A stretch of DNA of 64,000 bases from the NCBI RefSeq assembly GCF_023094165.1, contig NZ_JALMDK010000013.1:62001-126000 (forward strand), in the 5' to 3' direction. The position numbers were made by a program, and so were the translations under genes. Under the pieces are notes generated by a model. The model was not told the origin of the DNA. It worked only from the letters and a program-made list of their open reading frames with translations, and searched no databases. This stretch comes from Crossiella sp. S99.2 (GTDB taxonomy: Bacteria > Actinomycetota > Actinomycetes > Mycobacteriales > Pseudonocardiaceae). Numbering within the stretch: the first letter of the stretch is position 1; each line of letters opens with the position of its first letter. Shown here piece after piece: positions 43,577 through 51,614 of this stretch.

Positions 43577-44149
43577 CTAGGCGAGGTCGGGAAGTGGGTC
43601 CGTGGGTAGCGCTGATCGCCGGTTTTCAAGCCAGAAGGCGTACTCGCGCAGGTGGTCCGCAAGACCGTGGGTGAGGTAATCCGCGTAGGCGCGCAGCCCG
43701 GCCGCGGCCTCCTGCTCGTCCTCGTTCCCGTTGACCGACCACCGCTGCTGGAGGTCCTCGATCCACGCCGCGAGCCGGGCCCGGTCCGCCCACCACTCGC
43801 GGATCAGTTCCAGGGTCCAGTGTTCGTCGCCGTCGCCGGCGTAGCCGCGGAACGGGTCCTGCCAGGCCGCGCTGAGCAGGCGGTGGGTTTCCTGGGCGTC
43901 CCGCGGCTGCCGGAAGACCACCTCGCCGAACTGCTCGTCCTCGTAGACGACGTGGTCGGGCGCGGCCAGTCGGCCGGTCCAGCAGGAGTCGGTTTCCGCG
44001 CCGTAGAACGGGCCTGGCGCGTTGCGCCAGTCCCGCTGCGCCCACTTGCCCAGCAGGTAGTGCTCCGGTGGTGGCAGCAGCGCCCCGTCCAGCTCGGGCA
44101 CCGGCTGGTTCGCCGAGGCCGCTACGGTCGGCAGCGGATCCCAGTACAT
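43577..44149 (-). CDS. Hypothetical protein
   Basis: A 190-residue acidic, Trp-rich soluble protein (MYWDPLPTVAASANQPVPEL ... REWWADRARLAAWIEDLQQRW). No known domain is recognised. The C-terminal half is helical. Starts ATG 44149, 15 bases past the lyase stop on the same strand, so it could be the last gene of the creE-creD operon; a role in the pathway is unproven. Confidence 0.75.
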   Translation of the reverse strand: MYWDPLPTVAASANQPVPELDGALLPPPEHYLLGKWAQRDWRNAPGPFYGAETDSCWTGRLAAPDHVVYEDEQFGEVVFRQPRDAQETHRLLSAAWQDPFRGYAGDGDEHWTLELIREWWADRARLAAWIEDLQQRWSVNGNEDEQEAAAGLRAYADYLTHGLADHLREYAFWLENRRSALPTDPLPDLA

Positions 44150-44164
44150 GTCACCACGGTAGCC

Positions 44165-45532
44165 TCAGTCGGCCCTGGCCAGTGCCCGGTCCACCAGGTC
44201 CCCCGCCGCGCCCAGATACCGCGCCGGATCCAGCAACTCCGCCACATCCTCCAGTTTGCCGACCAGTTCCGGTGCGGCCGCCAGCAGCTCGCCGAACGGG
44301 ATCCCGGTGGCCGCCGACTCCAGTGAGATCCGGGCCAGCAGTTTCTTCGCCAGGGCCTTGCCCAGCACCGGGGCCAGCGCCACGTTGAGTCGCTCGGAAA
44401 CGATCGTGCCCCCGGACAACTCCAGGTTGGCGCGTAGCCGGTCCGGGAAAACCTCAAGTCCGCCAACGAGTTCCGCCGCGGTGTGCGCCGCGCCGATGGC
44501 CAGGCGCAGGACTTCCCGGAGTGGTTGCCATTCGGCGTGCCAGGCGCCGGCGGCGCGTTCGTCCTCGGAGATCAGGCACTGGGCCAGGATGCTCGCCAGG
44601 GCCGGGGTTTGCTTGGCGGCGGCCAGGATCAGGGTGGCCAGGACGGGGTTTCGCTTCTGCGGCATGGCGGAGGACTGGCCGCGGCCCTCGGCGCTGGGTT
44701 CGGCGACCTCGCCGACCTCGGTGCGGGACATGCCCTGGATGTCGAGGGCGATCTTGCCGAGGGCGCCGGTGACGAAGGCGGCGGTAGCGCCGAGATCGGC
44801 GATCGGGGTGCGCACGGCGTGCCAGGGCAGGACTGGTTCGGGCAGGCCGAGTTGTGCGCTGAACCCGGTCAGCAGGTCCAGGGTGTGCGGGTGCCCGGTG
44901 GCGGCGGTGGCGTACTCGGCGTAGGCGGACAGGGTGCCCGCGGCGCCGCCGAGCTGGGCGGGCAGCCCCTGGGCGAGGAGGTGGCGGACCCGGTCCCTGG
45001 CGTCCAGGACCAGGGTGAGCCAGCCCGCGGCCTTGAGCCCGAAGGTGATCGGCACCGCGTGCTGGGTCAGGGTGCGCCCGGCCATCGGGGTGTCCCGGAA
45101 CTCGCGGGCCAGCCCGGCCAGCGCGGTGGCGGCGCGGGTCAGGTCGGCCTCGACCCGCCGGAAGGCCCTGGCCGCGAGCAGCATGGTGGCCGAGTCCAGG
45201 ATGTCCTGGCTGGTGCTGCCCCGGTGCACGTACTCGGCCGCGGCCGGCTCGACCAGCGCGGTGAACAGCTGGACGAAGACCACCACCGGGTTGGCCGCGC
45301 CGCGGGATGCCTCGGCCAGGTGGACCAGGTCGATCCGGTCGGCGTCGGCGGCTTCGGCGATCCGCTCGGCCGCCTCAGCGGGGATGATGCCGAGCTTGGC
45401 CTGGGCGCGGGCCAGCGCGACCTCGACGTCGAGCATGGCCTGCACCCAGGCGTGATCCGAGGTGGCCTCGGCGGCGCCGGTGCCCGCCCAGACCGGGGCG
45501 AGCAGGCCGGAATCGGTGGCGTGGCTGGTCAA
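44165..45532 (-). CDS. creD: CreD-like nitrosuccinate lyase (fumarase/adenylosuccinate-lyase superfamily)
   Basis: A 455-residue aspartase/fumarase-superfamily enzyme with HRGSTSQDILDSA and the loop signature SSAMPQKRNP. Automated annotation would give 3-carboxy-muconate cycloisomerase or adenylosuccinate lyase. Its start is a TTG at 45532 overlapping the stop of the CreE-like gene (TTGA), so the two are made together. That pair is the known nitrous-acid pathway: CreE converts aspartate to nitrosuccinate and CreD eliminates nitrite to leave fumarate. The functional call rests mainly on this pairing and on the 3,4-AHBA genes nearby. Confidence 0.82.
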   Translation of the reverse strand: MTSHATDSGLLAPVWAGTGAAEATSDHAWVQAMLDVEVALARAQAKLGIIPAEAAERIAEAADADRIDLVHLAEASRGAANPVVVFVQLFTALVEPAAAEYVHRGSTSQDILDSATMLLAARAFRRVEADLTRAATALAGLAREFRDTPMAGRTLTQHAVPITFGLKAAGWLTLVLDARDRVRHLLAQGLPAQLGGAAGTLSAYAEYATAATGHPHTLDLLTGFSAQLGLPEPVLPWHAVRTPIADLGATAAFVTGALGKIALDIQGMSRTEVGEVAEPSAEGRGQSSAMPQKRNPVLATLILAAAKQTPALASILAQCLISEDERAAGAWHAEWQPLREVLRLAIGAAHTAAELVGGLEVFPDRLRANLELSGGTIVSERLNVALAPVLGKALAKKLLARISLESAATGIPFGELLAAAPELVGKLEDVAELLDPARYLGAAGDLVDRALARAD

Positions 45533-47541
45533 ACGGTCCCCCGTGCGGTCCGGCTCCGCTGGCGCGCGCTGGTGGGCAGCCAGGCCAGCGGAATGTGCTG
45601 GTTCAGGTACGTCCGCGAGCTTCCCAGACCCGGGCGGCTGACCGCCAGGCATGCCCGCGCGATCGCGTCCGCGTCACTCAGAATCACCGAGTTGACCCCC
45701 GGACGGATGCCCGCGGCGGTCACCCAGTGCACTGCCTCGGTGGGCACGCCGAAGGCGAACCGGCGCGGGTTCGGGCGGCCGGTCGCGTCCACCAGGTGAT
45801 AGGGGCGGCGGGTGATGGCCAGGCCGCCGGTCTCGTAGTGGCCGCCCGCGCCGTCCGGGATGCGGTACGGGCCGCACTGGCCGGTCCGCCACAGGTGCCG
45901 GAGCAGCGGATCGGTGCTGCGGCGCACGTCCACCTCGGGCAGCCGGGCCTCCACCAGGGTGGTGACCAGCACGTCCGAACCGGGGATCGCACTGGCGCGC
46001 ACCAGGAAACCCTTGCCTGCCGGGTCCTCCTCGACGCGCATGCCGGGGCCGAGCACGTGCAGCACCCCGGCCTCGATGAGCGCGATCAGCTCCTCGATCC
46101 GGCTGGCCGGCGGGCCGATGGACAGGTAGGCGTTGAGCGGGGTGTACCAGGCCTGGAGTTCCTCGCGATAGGAACGGCCGCTGATCCCGCTGTGGTCGAC
46201 CACCAGGCGGATCTCGTTGCGCAGGTCGCGCAGCACGTCCATGGCCGCCTTCAGTGGGCCGCGCACGTTGCCGCGCAAGGCTTCCGCGAAGTCGCGGCGC
46301 AGATACTCCAGCAGCCAGGCGCGGAACTCGACGCGGTCGGCGAAGCGGCGGTCCCCGAACGGGCGGGCGATCAGGTCCCAGTCCCAGTGTTCGGCCGGGC
46401 TGATCCCGTGTCGCCGCAACACTTCCAGCGCCGGATCGTGCACATCACGGGCCAGGTACTCACGCAGGAAGTCCTCGGCGGCGAACGGGTCGCCGCGTTC
46501 GGTGAGCAGCGCGTGGTAGTAGACCGCCTCCACCTCGCGGGAGACCATCGGCCACACATCGCGCCGGAACTCCACGCCCATCCCGCGGTCCATCCGCAGC
46601 CGCAGCCCGTCGATCACCGGCTGGGTCAGGAAGAACGGCTCGTGCCGCCCGGAAGCGCCCTTCTGATTCTCCCCGCGCGCGTGGTAGGGCACGCCGCGCC
46701 GGGATCCCGCGTACAGCAAGGGTTCCCGGCCCGAGGGGTGGTAGACCAGGCGACCGTGCTCGCGCACGAACCGGCCGCCGCGGACCACGGTGAGCAGCGC
46801 GGTGTAGTCGAAGAAGTTCAGCCCCATCCCGCGCAGTGCCACCGGTTCCCCGGCCTTGATCCGCTCCAGTGGGGCGTCGGCCGGGTTGATCGGCGGCTGG
46901 TAGCCCAGGCCGTGCTCGGCGGCGAAGGCGGCCAGCCGCGCCTCGTCCTCCCCGTGCGGCATGCCCACATGGCCCTGCGCGAGCACCACAGTGTCCATTT
47001 CGGACAGTACCGAGCCGTCGGCCAGGGTCACGCACTGACCGCCCTCTGGCCTGCTGTCCAAGGCGATCGCGGTGCCCCGGTGCAGTCGCACGCTGACGTG
47101 CCGCGGCGCGGTGCGCACCACCCGGCGCAGCACCCAGCTCAGGTAGTGGCCGTAGAAGGCGCGCGAGGGATAGGAATCCGGCCCCAGCTCCCCCGCCTCC
47201 TTGCGCACGTGCGCCGGGTAGACGTCGATGGAATCCATCAGGGGCAGGAATTTCGCCCACTCGTACAGACTGGGGCCGGGCGCGACCGGACCGGCGCAGT
47301 CCACCGTGTCGTCGGTGAACATGGTCACCTGGGAGGCGATCGTGTTCATCAGGAGTTCGCTGGGCTGACCGGTGCGCCACACCTGCCCGCCGTCGCCGAG
47401 GTGCGGATCGACCAGATGCACCAGCACCCGCCGGTCGCCGCGCCGGGCCGCGTTCGCACAGATCCGCTCAAGGACCGAGATGCCGCGCGGGCCCGCGCCG
47501 ATGACGCAGATCGTTGTCCACAATGGAGCCACCGACGACAT
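45529..47541 (-). CDS. creE: CreE-like FAD-dependent aspartate N-oxygenase
   Basis: A 670-residue flavoprotein. The N-terminal dinucleotide motif is CVIGAGPRGISVLERI (residues 11-26). Downstream are HLVDPHLGDGGQVWRTGQP, a second nucleotide-binding stretch (TVVLAQGHVGMPHG) and NPRRFAFGVPTEAVHW near the end. It fits the FAD/NAD(P)-binding family of CreE/FzmM, which oxidises L-aspartate to nitrosuccinate. ATG 47541 is preceded by AGGGAGAG. It is coupled to the CreD-like lyase and divergent from aspartokinase; an ATCACG-N6-CGGGAT site is centred 85 bases upstream. Confidence 0.82.
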   Translation of the reverse strand: MSSVAPLWTTICVIGAGPRGISVLERICANAARRGDRRVLVHLVDPHLGDGGQVWRTGQPSELLMNTIASQVTMFTDDTVDCAGPVAPGPSLYEWAKFLPLMDSIDVYPAHVRKEAGELGPDSYPSRAFYGHYLSWVLRRVVRTAPRHVSVRLHRGTAIALDSRPEGGQCVTLADGSVLSEMDTVVLAQGHVGMPHGEDEARLAAFAAEHGLGYQPPINPADAPLERIKAGEPVALRGMGLNFFDYTALLTVVRGGRFVREHGRLVYHPSGREPLLYAGSRRGVPYHARGENQKGASGRHEPFFLTQPVIDGLRLRMDRGMGVEFRRDVWPMVSREVEAVYYHALLTERGDPFAAEDFLREYLARDVHDPALEVLRRHGISPAEHWDWDLIARPFGDRRFADRVEFRAWLLEYLRRDFAEALRGNVRGPLKAAMDVLRDLRNEIRLVVDHSGISGRSYREELQAWYTPLNAYLSIGPPASRIEELIALIEAGVLHVLGPGMRVEEDPAGKGFLVRASAIPGSDVLVTTLVEARLPEVDVRRSTDPLLRHLWRTGQCGPYRIPDGAGGHYETGGLAITRRPYHLVDATGRPNPRRFAFGVPTEAVHWVTAAGIRPGVNSVILSDADAIARACLAVSRPGLGSSRTYLNQHIPLAWLPTSARQRSRTARGTV

Positions 47542-47617
47542 CACTCTCCCTGGGTGTGGATCGCGCGTGACGCTGACAGACTGAAAAGAAGAGTGCTCGG
47601 CGCCGGGCCCGGATGTC

Positions 47618-47635
47618 ATCACGCCTTCGCGGGAT
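47618..47635. promoter_or_regulatory. Cluster palindrome site 1 (creE promoter)
   Basis: ATCACG-CCTTCG-CGGGAT, one mismatch from ATCACG-N6-CGTGAT, centred 85 bases before the CreE-like start. It is exactly 60 bp from site 2, so both lie on the same face of the helix. Confidence 0.7.
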
Positions 47636-47677
47636 ACTGCGGCGGCTTCACCCACTCGCCGAGGCAGCCCTGGGAAC

Positions 47678-47695
47678 ATCACGTGTTCTCGGGAT
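47678..47695. promoter_or_regulatory. Cluster palindrome site 2 (aspartokinase operon promoter)
   Basis: ATCACG-TGTTCT-CGGGAT, centred 83 bases before the aspartokinase start codon. Probable binding site of the cluster LAL regulator. Confidence 0.7.
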
Positions 47696-47769
47696 CCACG
47701 GCCGTCTTCCGCTGTGTAGAAAAGGATTCACAGACCGCCTGGCCGAATTTCTCCGGTGCGAGGGGTGCA

Positions 47770-49014
47770 ATGACCATAGCGGTTCAGAAATACGGTGGGA
47801 CGTCGGTCGCGACGCCCGAGATGATCCGCCGGGTGGCACGCATCGTGCGGCACACGCACCGCGCGGGCCGGCCTACGGTGGTGGTGGTCTCCGCCCGCGG
47901 GGACACCACCGACGAGCTGATCCGGCAGGCCCTGGAACTGAATCCGGCGCCCTCGGCGCGGGAGAGCGACCAGCTCCTGGCCACCGGGGAGAACCAGTCC
48001 GCGGCGCTGCTGGCCATGGCCCTGCACGAGATCGGCGTGCCCGCGGTGTCCCTGACCGGGCCGCAGGCCGGGATCCTGGCCGACGGCAGGCACGGCGCCG
48101 GGGTCATCGCGGCCATCGACACCAGCCGGGTGCTGCGGCAGCTGGCCGATGGCAATGTCGTTGTGGTGTCCGGCTTCCAGGGCATGGACACGCACGGCGA
48201 CATCATCACCCTGGGCCGGGGCGGTTCGGACACCACGGCGGTGGCGCTGGCGGCCGCGCTGACCGCGGCGAGCTGTGAGATCTACACCGATGTGGACGGC
48301 GTTTACACCGCTGATCCGCGCATCGTGCCGGGCGCCAGGGTGCTCAGCCACGTCGACGCCGGGGTGATGACCGAAATGGCCTTCGCCGGCGCGCAGGTGC
48401 TGCATTCCCGGGCGGTGGAACTGGCCGCGGTGCACGGCATGGATCTCCAGGTGCGCAGTTCGTACACCCAGTCGGCGGGCACCACGATTCTCGGACGGAG
48501 CTGTCAACAGGTCATGGAGTCACAGGGTTTTGTCACCGCGGTCACCCACGACCGGGAGGTGGTGTGGGCCCAGGTCCGCGCCACCCGCTCCGCCCCCGGC
48601 CTGGCCACCGTGGTCTTCGACGCGCTGGCGCAGAAGTCGGTCCCGGTGGACCTGGTGTCCTGGTCCGGCCCTGGCGAGAGCGAGCCGCGCCTGGGCTTCG
48701 CGCTGCACCGCCGGGACCTGCCGGTGGCCCAGCACCTGCTGGCCCAGCTGGCCGCCGACCTGGGCTGCGTCACCGAACTGGACGAGCAGGTCGGCAAACT
48801 GTCGCTGGTGGGCACCGGCCTGCTCAACCGCCCCGAGTACACCGTGCGGATGCTGCTGGCCCTCTCCGCCGCCGGCATCACCCCGAGCTGGGGCGCGACC
48901 ACCCAGCTGCGCAGCTCGGTGATCATCCCGGTCGACCGGCTCACCGAGGCGGTCACCACCCTGCACCGCGAGTTCGAGCTGGACCGGGACGACGCCGAGT
49001 CCATGCCCGCCTAA
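47770..49014 (+). CDS. Aspartokinase, pathway-dedicated
   Basis: A 414-residue aspartate kinase: KYGGTSV at 7-13, VVVVSARGDTTDEL, GFQGMDTHGDIITLGRGGSDTTAVALAAAL, and two C-terminal ACT domains (residues about 265-400). It phosphorylates aspartate, leading to aspartate semialdehyde, the GriI substrate. ATG 47770 follows GAGGGG. It heads an operon with GriI- and GriH-like genes. A duplicate kinase in a secondary cluster would supply precursor free of normal feedback; whether feedback residues are changed cannot be judged by eye. Confidence 0.92.
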   Translation: MTIAVQKYGGTSVATPEMIRRVARIVRHTHRAGRPTVVVVSARGDTTDELIRQALELNPAPSARESDQLLATGENQSAALLAMALHEIGVPAVSLTGPQAGILADGRHGAGVIAAIDTSRVLRQLADGNVVVVSGFQGMDTHGDIITLGRGGSDTTAVALAAALTAASCEIYTDVDGVYTADPRIVPGARVLSHVDAGVMTEMAFAGAQVLHSRAVELAAVHGMDLQVRSSYTQSAGTTILGRSCQQVMESQGFVTAVTHDREVVWAQVRATRSAPGLATVVFDALAQKSVPVDLVSWSGPGESEPRLGFALHRRDLPVAQHLLAQLAADLGCVTELDEQVGKLSLVGTGLLNRPEYTVRMLLALSAAGITPSWGATTQLRSSVIIPVDRLTEAVTTLHREFELDRDDAESMPA

Positions 49015-49023
49015 CCCCACCCC

Positions 49024-49095
49024 GACGAGTTGGCCCAAGTCGTACGCCAAGTTGGCCAAAGCAGACGTACCGGTTGGGCCAAGTCGGCGGCGTTT
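49024..49095. repeat. TTGGCC/GTAC repeat array inside the cluster
   Basis: Units GTTGGCCCAAGTCGTACGCC, GTTGGCCAAAGCAGACGTACC and GTTGGGCCAAGTCGGCGGC fill the gap between aspartokinase and the GriI-like gene. It is the only copy located within an apparent operon, so here it cannot simply be a strong terminator. Confidence 0.8.
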
Positions 49096-49113
49096 TGACC
49101 AGAAGGGACACCG

Positions 49114-49917
49114 GTGTCTACGAACCGATCGTTCGGCGCCCAGATGCGCTTCCGCAGGTTGTTCCACCACAGTGACGAGCGGCTGTTCGTGGTGCCGCTG
49201 GATCACACGGTCTCCGACGGCCCGATCGTCGGCAACGACCTCAGCTGGCTGATCGGTGAGCTGGCCGCCAACGGGGTCGACGGCGTGGTGCTGCACAAGG
49301 GCAGCCTGCGGCACGTGGACGCCGGGGTGTTCACCGGCACCTCGCTGATCGTGCATCTCTCCGCCAGCACCATGCACGCGCCGGACCCGGACGCGAAGTA
49401 CCTGGTGTCCACTGTGGAGGATGTGCTCCGGCTGGGCGCGGACGCGGTGAGCGTGCACGTCAACATCGGCTCGGCCGACGAACGCCGCCAGGTCGCCGAC
49501 CTCGGCCTGGTCGCCGATGCCTGTGACCGGTGGAACGTGCCGCTGCTGGCGATGATGTACCCGCGCGGCCCCAGGGTGACCAACCCGAAGGACCCGGCGC
49601 TGGTCGCGCACGCGGCCTCGCTCGCGGCGGACCTGGGCGCGGACATCGCCAAGGTGCCCTATGTCGGTTCCCGGGCCGAGATGGCCGATGTGGTGCGCGG
49701 CTGCCCGATCCCGCTGATCGTGGCCGGCGGCCCGCAACTCGACAGCACCGACGCCGTTGTGTCCTATGTGGACACTCTGCTGAGCGCGGGCGTGACCGGC
49801 CTGGCCATGGGCCGCAACATCTTCCAGGCGCCCGATCCGGGCAAACGGGCCCGGCGGATCGCCGAACTCGTGCACGCCGGTGCGGACGAGCGCGCGCTCG
49901 TCCCCAGCCGGGTCTGA
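49114..49917 (+). CDS. griI: GriI-like aldolase for 3-amino-4-hydroxybenzoate
   Basis: A 267-residue class I aldolase of the archaeal FBA/ADH-synthase group. PLDHTVSDGP at 28-37, Tyr149 (MMYPRG) and Schiff-base Lys180 (DIAKVPYVG) are in place, with phosphate loops IVAGGP and AMGRNIF. GriI joins aspartate semialdehyde and dihydroxyacetone phosphate into a C7 amino sugar-like phosphate for 3,4-AHBA. GTG 49114 follows AAGGGA. Operon with aspartokinase and GriH-like genes. Confidence 0.92.
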   Translation: MSTNRSFGAQMRFRRLFHHSDERLFVVPLDHTVSDGPIVGNDLSWLIGELAANGVDGVVLHKGSLRHVDAGVFTGTSLIVHLSASTMHAPDPDAKYLVSTVEDVLRLGADAVSVHVNIGSADERRQVADLGLVADACDRWNVPLLAMMYPRGPRVTNPKDPALVAHAASLAADLGADIAKVPYVGSRAEMADVVRGCPIPLIVAGGPQLDSTDAVVSYVDTLLSAGVTGLAMGRNIFQAPDPGKRARRIAELVHAGADERALVPSRV

Positions 49918-49953
49918 CCATCCACCCGCCCCACCCCTTGGAGGAGCAAGACC

Positions 49954-51057
49954 ATGAAGCTCTGCTGGCTGGATGTCCGTGCGACGGACGACGCGAGGTC
50001 GGCGATCCTGGAGGAGGCCATCCACCAGCGCGTGGACGGGATCGTGGCCGCCACCCCGGAGGACCTGGAAACCCTGCCCCCCACGGTGAAGAAGGTCCTG
50101 TTCCCGCAGGGCCGCCCGCTGCCGGAGGACTTCGGCGGCGCCGATGTGGTCATCGTCGACCCGGTGGCCCACGGTGAGCCCGCCGAACTGGCGCTGCGCC
50201 ACCCCGAGGTCGAGTTCGGCCGGTTCGTGGAGATCATCGACGCGCCCACCCTGGAGGACGCCTGCCAGGCGGCCCGCAACGACCGCTGGGCGGTGCTGCT
50301 TTTCCGCGACCCCACCAAGATCCCGCTGGAGATCGTGATCGCGGCGGCGGCCAAGTCCACCGGCAGCATCATCACCATCGCCCAGGACGTCGAGGAAGCC
50401 GAGATCATCTTCGGCGTGCTGGAACTGGGTTCGGACGGGGTGCTGATGGCGCCGCGGCGGGTCGGCGACGCCACGGCGCTCAAGCAGGCCGCGGTGACCG
50501 AGACCGCGGAGCTGGACCTGGTCGAGCTGACCGTGACCGCCACCGCGCACATCGGCATGGGCGAACGGGCCTGTGTGGACACCTGCACCTATTTCCGCGA
50601 GGACGAGGGCATCCTGGTCGGCTCGCACTCCAAGGGCATGATCCTGTGTGTCAGCGAGACCCACCCGCTGCCGTACATGCCCACCCGCCCGTTCCGGGTC
50701 AACGCGGGCGCCATCCACTCCTACACCCTCTCCGCCAACAGCCGCACCAACTACCTGAGCGAGCTGAAGGCGGGCAGCAAGGTGATGGCGGTGGACATCA
50801 AGGGGCAGACCAGGTTGGTCACCGTGGGCCGGGTGAAGATCGAGACCCGGCCGCTGATCTCCATCGACGCGGTGGCGCCCAACGGCCAGACGGTGAACCT
50901 GATCCTGCAGGACGACTGGCACGTGCGGGTGCTCGGCCCCGGCGGCGTGGTGCTCAACAGCACCGAGCTGCGGCCCGGCGACACGGTGCTGGGCTACCTG
51001 CCCACCCAGGACCGGCACGTGGGTTACCCGATCAACGAGTTCTGCCTGGAGAAGTAA
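49954..51057 (+). CDS. griH: GriH-like 3,4-AHBA synthase (dehydroquinate synthase II family)
   Basis: A 367-residue member of the DHQ synthase II family. It begins MKLCWLDVRATDDARSAILE and has GVLELGSDGVLMAPRRVGDA, ERACVDTCTYFREDEGILVGSHSKGM and the C-terminal HVGYPINEFCLEK. GriH cyclises the GriI product to 3-amino-4-hydroxybenzoic acid. ATG 49954 is preceded by GGAGGAGC. Last gene of the operon; a strong two-way terminator follows. Confidence 0.92.
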   Translation: MKLCWLDVRATDDARSAILEEAIHQRVDGIVAATPEDLETLPPTVKKVLFPQGRPLPEDFGGADVVIVDPVAHGEPAELALRHPEVEFGRFVEIIDAPTLEDACQAARNDRWAVLLFRDPTKIPLEIVIAAAAKSTGSIITIAQDVEEAEIIFGVLELGSDGVLMAPRRVGDATALKQAAVTETAELDLVELTVTATAHIGMGERACVDTCTYFREDEGILVGSHSKGMILCVSETHPLPYMPTRPFRVNAGAIHSYTLSANSRTNYLSELKAGSKVMAVDIKGQTRLVTVGRVKIETRPLISIDAVAPNGQTVNLILQDDWHVRVLGPGGVVLNSTELRPGDTVLGYLPTQDRHVGYPINEFCLEK

Positions 51058-51068
51058 AGCGGCACAAC

Positions 51069-51110
51069 GAAAACCGGCCTCGCGATCACCCGATCGCGGG
51101 GCCGGTTTTC
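51069..51110. terminator. Bidirectional terminator hairpin
   Basis: GAAAACCGGCC-T-CGCGATC pairs with GATCGCG-G-GGCCGGTTTTC around a short loop, between the convergent GriH-like and secreted-protein genes. The flanking A/T tracts (GAAAA, TTTTC) let it act in both directions. Confidence 0.85.
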
Positions 51111-51119
51111 GGGTCTGGA

Positions 51120-51452
51120 TCAGACGACCTTGAGCCAGGCCTTCACCACGTGGCAGCCGTTCGGCGGACCGTCGACCCGGGAGATCGGGCCGGTGTAGCC
51201 GTTCTGCTTGGTCACCAGCGGACCGTCGATGTTCCTGGTGTACGGCCAGTGCCCCATGTTGCACTCGACCACGACGCGGTAGCTGCCGAAGCCGTCCCGG
51301 CAGAACACCTGGCCGTAGTTGGCCGCCTTCTCCGCCTTGGCCTCACAGCGCCACACCTCGGCGCTCGCGGGGGTGGCGAGGAGCACCAGCGTGGACGACA
51401 TGGTCGCCGCCACCGCCGCCGCGCTCACCAGAATTTTCCTGCCCAGCTGCAT
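51120..51452 (-). CDS. Small secreted protein
   Basis: A 110-residue protein with a signal peptide (GRKILVSAAAVAATMSSTLVLLATPASA). The mature part of about 80 residues has four Cys (WRCEA, VFCRDG, VECNMG, NGCHV), suggesting two disulfides. No named family. ATG 51452 follows GAGGGAAA. It interrupts the cluster but has no cluster palindrome. Confidence 0.75.
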   Translation of the reverse strand: MQLGRKILVSAAAVAATMSSTLVLLATPASAEVWRCEAKAEKAANYGQVFCRDGFGSYRVVVECNMGHWPYTRNIDGPLVTKQNGYTGPISRVDGPPNGCHVVKAWLKVV

Positions 51453-51614
51453 GTTTCCCTCTTCTTCCGCGGTCCGGTCGATCACGGAGGTTAGGGCTGC
51501 CGGATCAGCGGGACCACCGGTTTCAAGCGGATCTGAAACCCCGAGGACACCACGCGAAGTGCGCCGGCTCCCCATCAGGGAACCGGCGCACGTCAAGCCT
51601 TGCAGTGCCTCGGA

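Noticed and set aside
44165..45532. Beta-ketoadipate pathway cycloisomerase (PcaB) or purine PurB
   Set aside because: No other protocatechuate or purine genes are nearby, and it is translationally coupled to a CreE-type flavoprotein.
45595..47769. Plus-strand extension of the aspartokinase frame by 725 codons
   Set aside because: It is antisense to the CreE-like gene; aspartokinase has a good ATG with ribosome site at 47770 and normal length.
48520..51264. Minus-strand frame of over 900 codons
   Set aside because: Shadow of the aspartokinase, GriI and GriH genes.
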